From Streptomyces noursei (GTDB lineage Bacteria; Actinomycetota; Actinomycetes; Streptomycetales; Streptomycetaceae), in NCBI RefSeq assembly GCF_001646665.1, contig NZ_LWBU01000363.1:195429-259428 (forward strand): a DNA stretch of 64,000 nt, written 5' to 3'. A program made the translations under genes and the position numbers. This document shows positions 60,725 to 64,000 of the stretch, in pieces; the first letter of the stretch is position 1; each line of letters begins with the position of its first letter. The notes under the pieces were generated by a model. It had not been told where the DNA came from, made no database searches, and was given only the letters and a program-made list of their open reading frames with translations.

Positions 60725-61186
60725 TCAGGATTTCTGCGACTCGGCGGCGAGCGTGAGCAGTTGCCGGTTGCCGTCGGCCCACGTCGCGGTCATGACGACG
60801 TCGTTGATGCGCCAGCCGTCCCCGGTGCGCACGAGCGCGAAGCGGTAGTGGCCGCCCAGGGTCCACAGCGGTCCGCCGTGCTCGTTGGGGAGCCGGTGGG
60901 TGGCCTGGAACATGGCGGTGCACACGGCCGTGTCGCCGTCGAGGTCGACGAGGAAGTTGCTGAACACGTGCTGGGTGGCGGTGAAGGCGCCGAGCAGCCC
61001 GGACCAGGCGCCGACCAGGCCCTTGGCGGGGACGACGGCCGGCTCGCCGCCGTTGAGACTGGTGTAGTCGAGCCGGACCTCGTCGGTGAACACCTGCTCC
61101 AGGGCGTCCCAGTCGCGCTGGTCGGTGTACCAGCCCATGCGGGTGCAGGTGTCGATGACGTCAAGTCGGTCCGCCGTGGTACTCAT
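60725..61186 (-). CDS. SnoaL-like (NTF2-fold) protein 2
   Basis: 153 residues starting MSTTADRLDVIDTCTRMGWY, with LEQVFTDEVRLDYTSLNGG and GGHYRFALVRTGDGWRINDV: an NTF2-like domain of the scytalone-dehydratase/limonene-epoxide-hydrolase type. Different from SnoaL-like protein 1. Its ATG overlaps the LtrA gene stop by four bases. A gap of 108 bases separates it from the following gene. Confidence 0.82.
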   Translation of the reverse strand: MSTTADRLDVIDTCTRMGWYTDQRDWDALEQVFTDEVRLDYTSLNGGEPAVVPAKGLVGAWSGLLGAFTATQHVFSNFLVDLDGDTAVCTAMFQATHRLPNEHGGPLWTLGGHYRFALVRTGDGWRINDVVMTATWADGNRQLLTLAAESQKS

Positions 61187-62385
61187 CGGCCGACCACCTC
61201 CAGATTCTCCGTGGGTGCGTAACAGGTGTGGCCCGACTGCTTGGTCCACCGGTGCTCGATGAACAGCGCGCAGACGATCAGGGCCCCGAGGGACATCACC
61301 TCGCCGACGGCCGCGCCGAAGTGGCCGGCCGGCACGGTGAGGAAGGCCAGCGCGGCGGCGGCGAAGTGGAACCGCTGCGGGCCGATCTTGAGGATTCCGT
61401 GGAACCAGGCGATCCCCGCCAGGTAGAGCGCCACACCGCCGGCGAGGGCCAGAGACGGCGCGAGCGGCAGCTCGGCGAAGGGGTGCGCGATGGTCTTCTT
61501 CACGGCCGCGGCGATCAGGATGAGGCCCAGCAGCATCGGGACGTGCGCGTAGAAGAAGGCGGACAGCGCCATCCGGGACCGGGTGGTGGCGTCCTGCCGT
61601 TCCAGGGCGACCTCGGCCCGCCGGGCCTTCTCGGACTCGTTGAAGTACACCCACCACAGGCAGGCCGGGATGACGAAGATGAGCACGGCCGTCGTGACGA
61701 CCGACAGGCCCGCCGGGGCGCCGTCGGTGCCGATGCCCAGCGCCAGGAACGAGTCCCCCAGCGCGATGATCATCAGCAGGCCGTGCCGTTCCACGAAGTG
61801 GCCGGGTTTCAGGTCGAAGCCGGAGACGCCGGTGATGACCGGCGCCAGGATCTCCAGCAGCACCGCGCCGCCCCAGCACAGGTAGACCGCCACCCCGTCG
61901 AGGAACCCGGCGCAGATGATCAGGAGCGCCCCGGTGACGTGGAAGGGCGCGATGCGCAGCATGTTCCGGGCGGCGCGCGGGCCGCTGAAGGCGAACAGCG
62001 CGGCGTGGACGCTGACGATGAGCAGGTAGCCGACGCCGAAGGCGACCCCGTCGCCGTCGAAGGCGTTGGGGGTGGTGAGCCCGATCACCAGGAACGACGC
62101 CATGCCGAGGAGCAGCAGCAGCCGCTGGTGCTTGCCGTGCGGCGGCACGTGGTTGGTGAGCCAGGCGTACCCGCCGTACATCCACCACAGCAGCCAGAAG
62201 ATCAGCAGGATCTGCAGGACCCCCTCGGGGTTCATGCGGTCGCTGAAGACCCGGGCGAGCTGGGTGAAGTTGAAGACGAACGCGAGGTCGAAGAAGAGCT
62301 CCAGGGTGGTGACCCGCGCCTTGTCATCCAGCGGCGCGTCGTCGCCGGCTTCCCGGGTGCCTTTCGGAATGGCTTCCGTGGACAT
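61183..62385 (-). CDS. Low-temperature requirement A (LtrA) family membrane protein
   Basis: 400 residues with about 12 helices. The motif VTTLELFFDLAFVFNFTQLARV near the start and HFVERHGLLMIIALGDSFLALG in the middle define the LtrA family; its function is unknown, with a link to cold growth in Listeria. ATG 62385 was chosen for MSTEAIPK; an earlier in-frame ATG at 62442 has no clear ribosome site either. First gene of the reverse group with SnoaL-like protein 2. Confidence 0.83.
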   Translation of the reverse strand: MSTEAIPKGTREAGDDAPLDDKARVTTLELFFDLAFVFNFTQLARVFSDRMNPEGVLQILLIFWLLWWMYGGYAWLTNHVPPHGKHQRLLLLLGMASFLVIGLTTPNAFDGDGVAFGVGYLLIVSVHAALFAFSGPRAARNMLRIAPFHVTGALLIICAGFLDGVAVYLCWGGAVLLEILAPVITGVSGFDLKPGHFVERHGLLMIIALGDSFLALGIGTDGAPAGLSVVTTAVLIFVIPACLWWVYFNESEKARRAEVALERQDATTRSRMALSAFFYAHVPMLLGLILIAAAVKKTIAHPFAELPLAPSLALAGGVALYLAGIAWFHGILKIGPQRFHFAAAALAFLTVPAGHFGAAVGEVMSLGALIVCALFIEHRWTKQSGHTCYAPTENLEVVGR

Positions 62386-62736
62386 GGTCGTGAAGGTAAC
62401 GGCCGCTCCCGCGGGCGGTCGAAGATTTCGACCGGACATCATGAGGTCGCGCGCACAGCGGATCGCGCGTTCGTTCCCCGGACGTCCGCCGCCCTCCGGT
62501 CACCTCTGCGGAACGGCAAAATCCGCCCTTGACATGAGAAAGTCCGAATGTCCTCGGGCCCGGGATGCGCAGCTCGTTTCCGGCCCCGACCTCCGCCCCC
62601 ACCTGAGCTTTCCGGCCGCCCGGAAGGTTTTGCGGGACGTATTTCGGCCCGGCCGGGGAGCGCCGTCCGAAACATAAGGTCTCTCGCACCTGGGCGGGTT
62701 GGCCCGAAGCCGCCCTTCGAGAGAAGAGAGACACAC
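62386..62736. other. Gene-free stretch between divergent genes
   Basis: About 350 bases that must hold promoters for the reverse ltrA gene and the forward SMP-30-like gene. I saw no distinctive repeat or convincing promoter boxes. Confidence 0.5.
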
Positions 62737-63741
62737 GTGCACCGCATTCGTCCTTTCCGTTCCCTGATGGCTGCCGGACTGTCCTTGGCCGGCCTGCTCT
62801 CCCTGACCGGCATGGCCGGTACGGCCGTCGCCGACGACGACATGGCCGACGCCAAGTACGCGGCGGGTACCGCCTTCACGCTGCCGGGCGCGCGGGCCTT
62901 CCCCGAGGGCATCGCCGTGGACGGCAGAACGGGCGACTTCTACGTCGGCTCGTACGCCACCGGCGCGATCTACCGCACCCCGGCCGGCCAGAAGGCCGCC
63001 GAGGTGTTCCTGCCGGACGGCGCCGACGGCCGTACGACGGCGGCCGGGCTCAAGGTCGACGGGGCCGGCCGGCTGTGGGTCACCGACCCCAAGGGCGTCA
63101 TGGTCTACGACCTCGCCACCCGCAAGCGGGTCGCGCACTTCACCGTGTCGGCCCCCGAGGTGTCCCTGCTCAACGACCTGGACATCGCCCCGGACGGGAC
63201 GGCGTACGTCACCGACTCGTACCTGGCGGTGGTGTACCGCGTCACCCCGGCGCAGCTCCAGGCCGCGATCGGGGCCGGCGGCAACGGGGGGACGCTGACC
63301 ACCGCGTACAACCTCACCGGCGTCATACCGCCGCAGCCGGCGAAGACCGTCACCCTCAACGGCATCGAGGCGGACGCGACCGGCGGCTACCTGATCACCG
63401 TGGACTCGGCGGGCGGCGGCCTGTACCGGATCGACCTGAAGACGGGCGCCATGCAGAAGGTGACGGGCACCGTCAGCCTCAAGTACGGCGACGGGCTCCA
63501 CCTGGAGTCGGGGCGGGTGTGGCTCGCGCACTACGGCAACGACACCCTGAGCCGGCTGCGGCTGAACGCCGACGCCACGTCGTTCACCGTGGAGCGCCAG
63601 GTCGTCGACGCGACGCTGGAGATGCCCACGACGCTGGTGCGCCGCAACAACCACCTGTACGTGGTGCGTTCGCAGTTCGACAAGATGGCCGGCGGTACGG
63701 CCGAGCTCCCGTTCACCATCGCCGACGTGACCGGGTTCTGA
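62737..63741 (+). CDS. Secreted SMP-30/NHL-type beta-propeller protein
   Basis: 334 residues. A signal peptide (MHRIRPFRSLMAAGLSLAGL, likely cut after AVAD near residue 33) precedes a beta-propeller of repeated strands (FPEGIAVDGRTGDFYVGSYA, RLWVTDPKGVMVYDLATRKR, SLLNDLDIAPDGTAYVTDSY, NGIEADATGGYLITVDSAGG). It is similar to superoxide dismutase/gluconolactonase-like SMP-30 proteins, but the catalytic acid ligands are not certain. GTG start after GAGAGAAGAG. Confidence 0.83.
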   Translation: MHRIRPFRSLMAAGLSLAGLLSLTGMAGTAVADDDMADAKYAAGTAFTLPGARAFPEGIAVDGRTGDFYVGSYATGAIYRTPAGQKAAEVFLPDGADGRTTAAGLKVDGAGRLWVTDPKGVMVYDLATRKRVAHFTVSAPEVSLLNDLDIAPDGTAYVTDSYLAVVYRVTPAQLQAAIGAGGNGGTLTTAYNLTGVIPPQPAKTVTLNGIEADATGGYLITVDSAGGGLYRIDLKTGAMQKVTGTVSLKYGDGLHLESGRVWLAHYGNDTLSRLRLNADATSFTVERQVVDATLEMPTTLVRRNNHLYVVRSQFDKMAGGTAELPFTIADVTGF

Positions 63742-64000
63742 CACGGAACGGCGGGGGGGGCGGGGCGGCCCCGGCCCCCCCCCCCCCCCCCCGCGGGCGC
63801 CCCGCCCCCCCCCGCCCCCCCCCCCGGCACGGGGGCCGGGCGCGCCCGGCCGGGCCCCGCGGGCGGGCCCCGCCCCCGCCCCCAGCCCGACGCGCCAGAC
63901 CGGGGCTCGCCCGCCCCCCCCCCGTCCCCCAGAACCACCTGCTCGGCGCCCCCGATGTCGTACCCCCGCTCGCCCCGGCCGCCCGCCGCGAGGAGCCGCG
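63742..64000. other. Low-complexity end with long C homopolymers
   Basis: After the propeller gene stop the sequence becomes runs of C and G, including 18 consecutive C (63775-63792). A reverse-strand open frame crosses it; its first codons (64000 to about 63925) read LLAAGGRGERGYDIGGAEQ and could be the tail of a real gene, but the rest is homopolymer-derived. Reading frames here should not be trusted. Confidence 0.55.

Noticed and set aside
63531..63938. Reverse 135-codon frame over the window end
   Set aside because: Most of it is generated by C and G homopolymers and it overlaps the propeller gene antisense.

Overview
The window is actinobacterial and most likely from a Streptomyces chromosome. 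It has very high GC, GTG starts, four-base stop/start overlaps and rare TTA leucine codons. The block thrC-hom-lysA-nrtL lies next to a tRNA-Arg(CCG) gene, a typical Streptomyces arrangement. All calls come from reading the sequence; no database search was possible.

Layout. (1) 1-4.9 kb, reverse strand: thrC (partial), hom, lysA, the ArgS-related protein nrtL and a single-domain response regulator. (2) 5.08-21.6 kb: a 16.5-kb integrated element bounded by a 43-bp direct repeat of the tRNA-Arg 3' end. Its left part carries a GYD-domain gene and a pSAM2-like int-xis-rep block. The integrase is frameshifted so that its catalytic tyrosine is out of frame, and I found no transfer genes. Its right part is a four-gene forward operon: a 1,568-aa sacsin-like ATPase/DEAH-helicase fusion, a UvrD-like helicase, a DrmA-like helicase and a DrmB-like DUF1998 protein. 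It resembles DISARM but has no methyltransferase, DrmC, DrmD or DrmE. This is my main candidate for an undescribed defence system. (3) 21.6-26.5 kb: a relic third att-like site, two unknown genes, a PIN-type toxin-antitoxin pair, a decayed class A beta-lactamase and a sulfurtransferase.

(4) 26.5-51.8 kb: an unusual metabolic/regulatory island. A LuxR regulator diverges from a 52-aa membrane peptide. Then come an NDP-sugar pyrophosphorylase, an NAD-binding protein, an IS701-type transposase-like gene fused by overlap to maltokinase, a thioredoxin-reductase-like flavoprotein, a tandem EthD protein, a DJ-1/ThDP enzyme/DJ-1 trio and an AGE-family protein. These are followed by GlgX, GlgE and GlgB with a complete partner-switching set in between (two STAS proteins, an RsbW-like kinase, a SpoIIE-type phosphatase) and a MinD-like ATPase. 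A KhtT/KhtU-type cation/proton antiporter pair ends the run. Most junctions overlap, so the genes are probably co-expressed. Together they suggest alpha-glucan synthesis through maltose-1-phosphate under stress or developmental control; trehalose synthase (TreS) is missing.

(5) 51.7-62.4 kb, reverse strand: a second CPA2 antiporter and a set of small accessory enzymes (monooxygenase-like, NmrA-like, quinone oxidoreductase, cupin, benzoylformate-decarboxylase-like, MFS exporter, muconolactone-isomerase-like, ankyrin, two SnoaL-like proteins, LtrA). They look like catabolic or tailoring enzymes, but no core biosynthetic gene is present. (6) 62.7-63.7 kb: a secreted SMP-30/NHL-type protein. The last 260 bases are full of C and G homopolymers and look unreliable.
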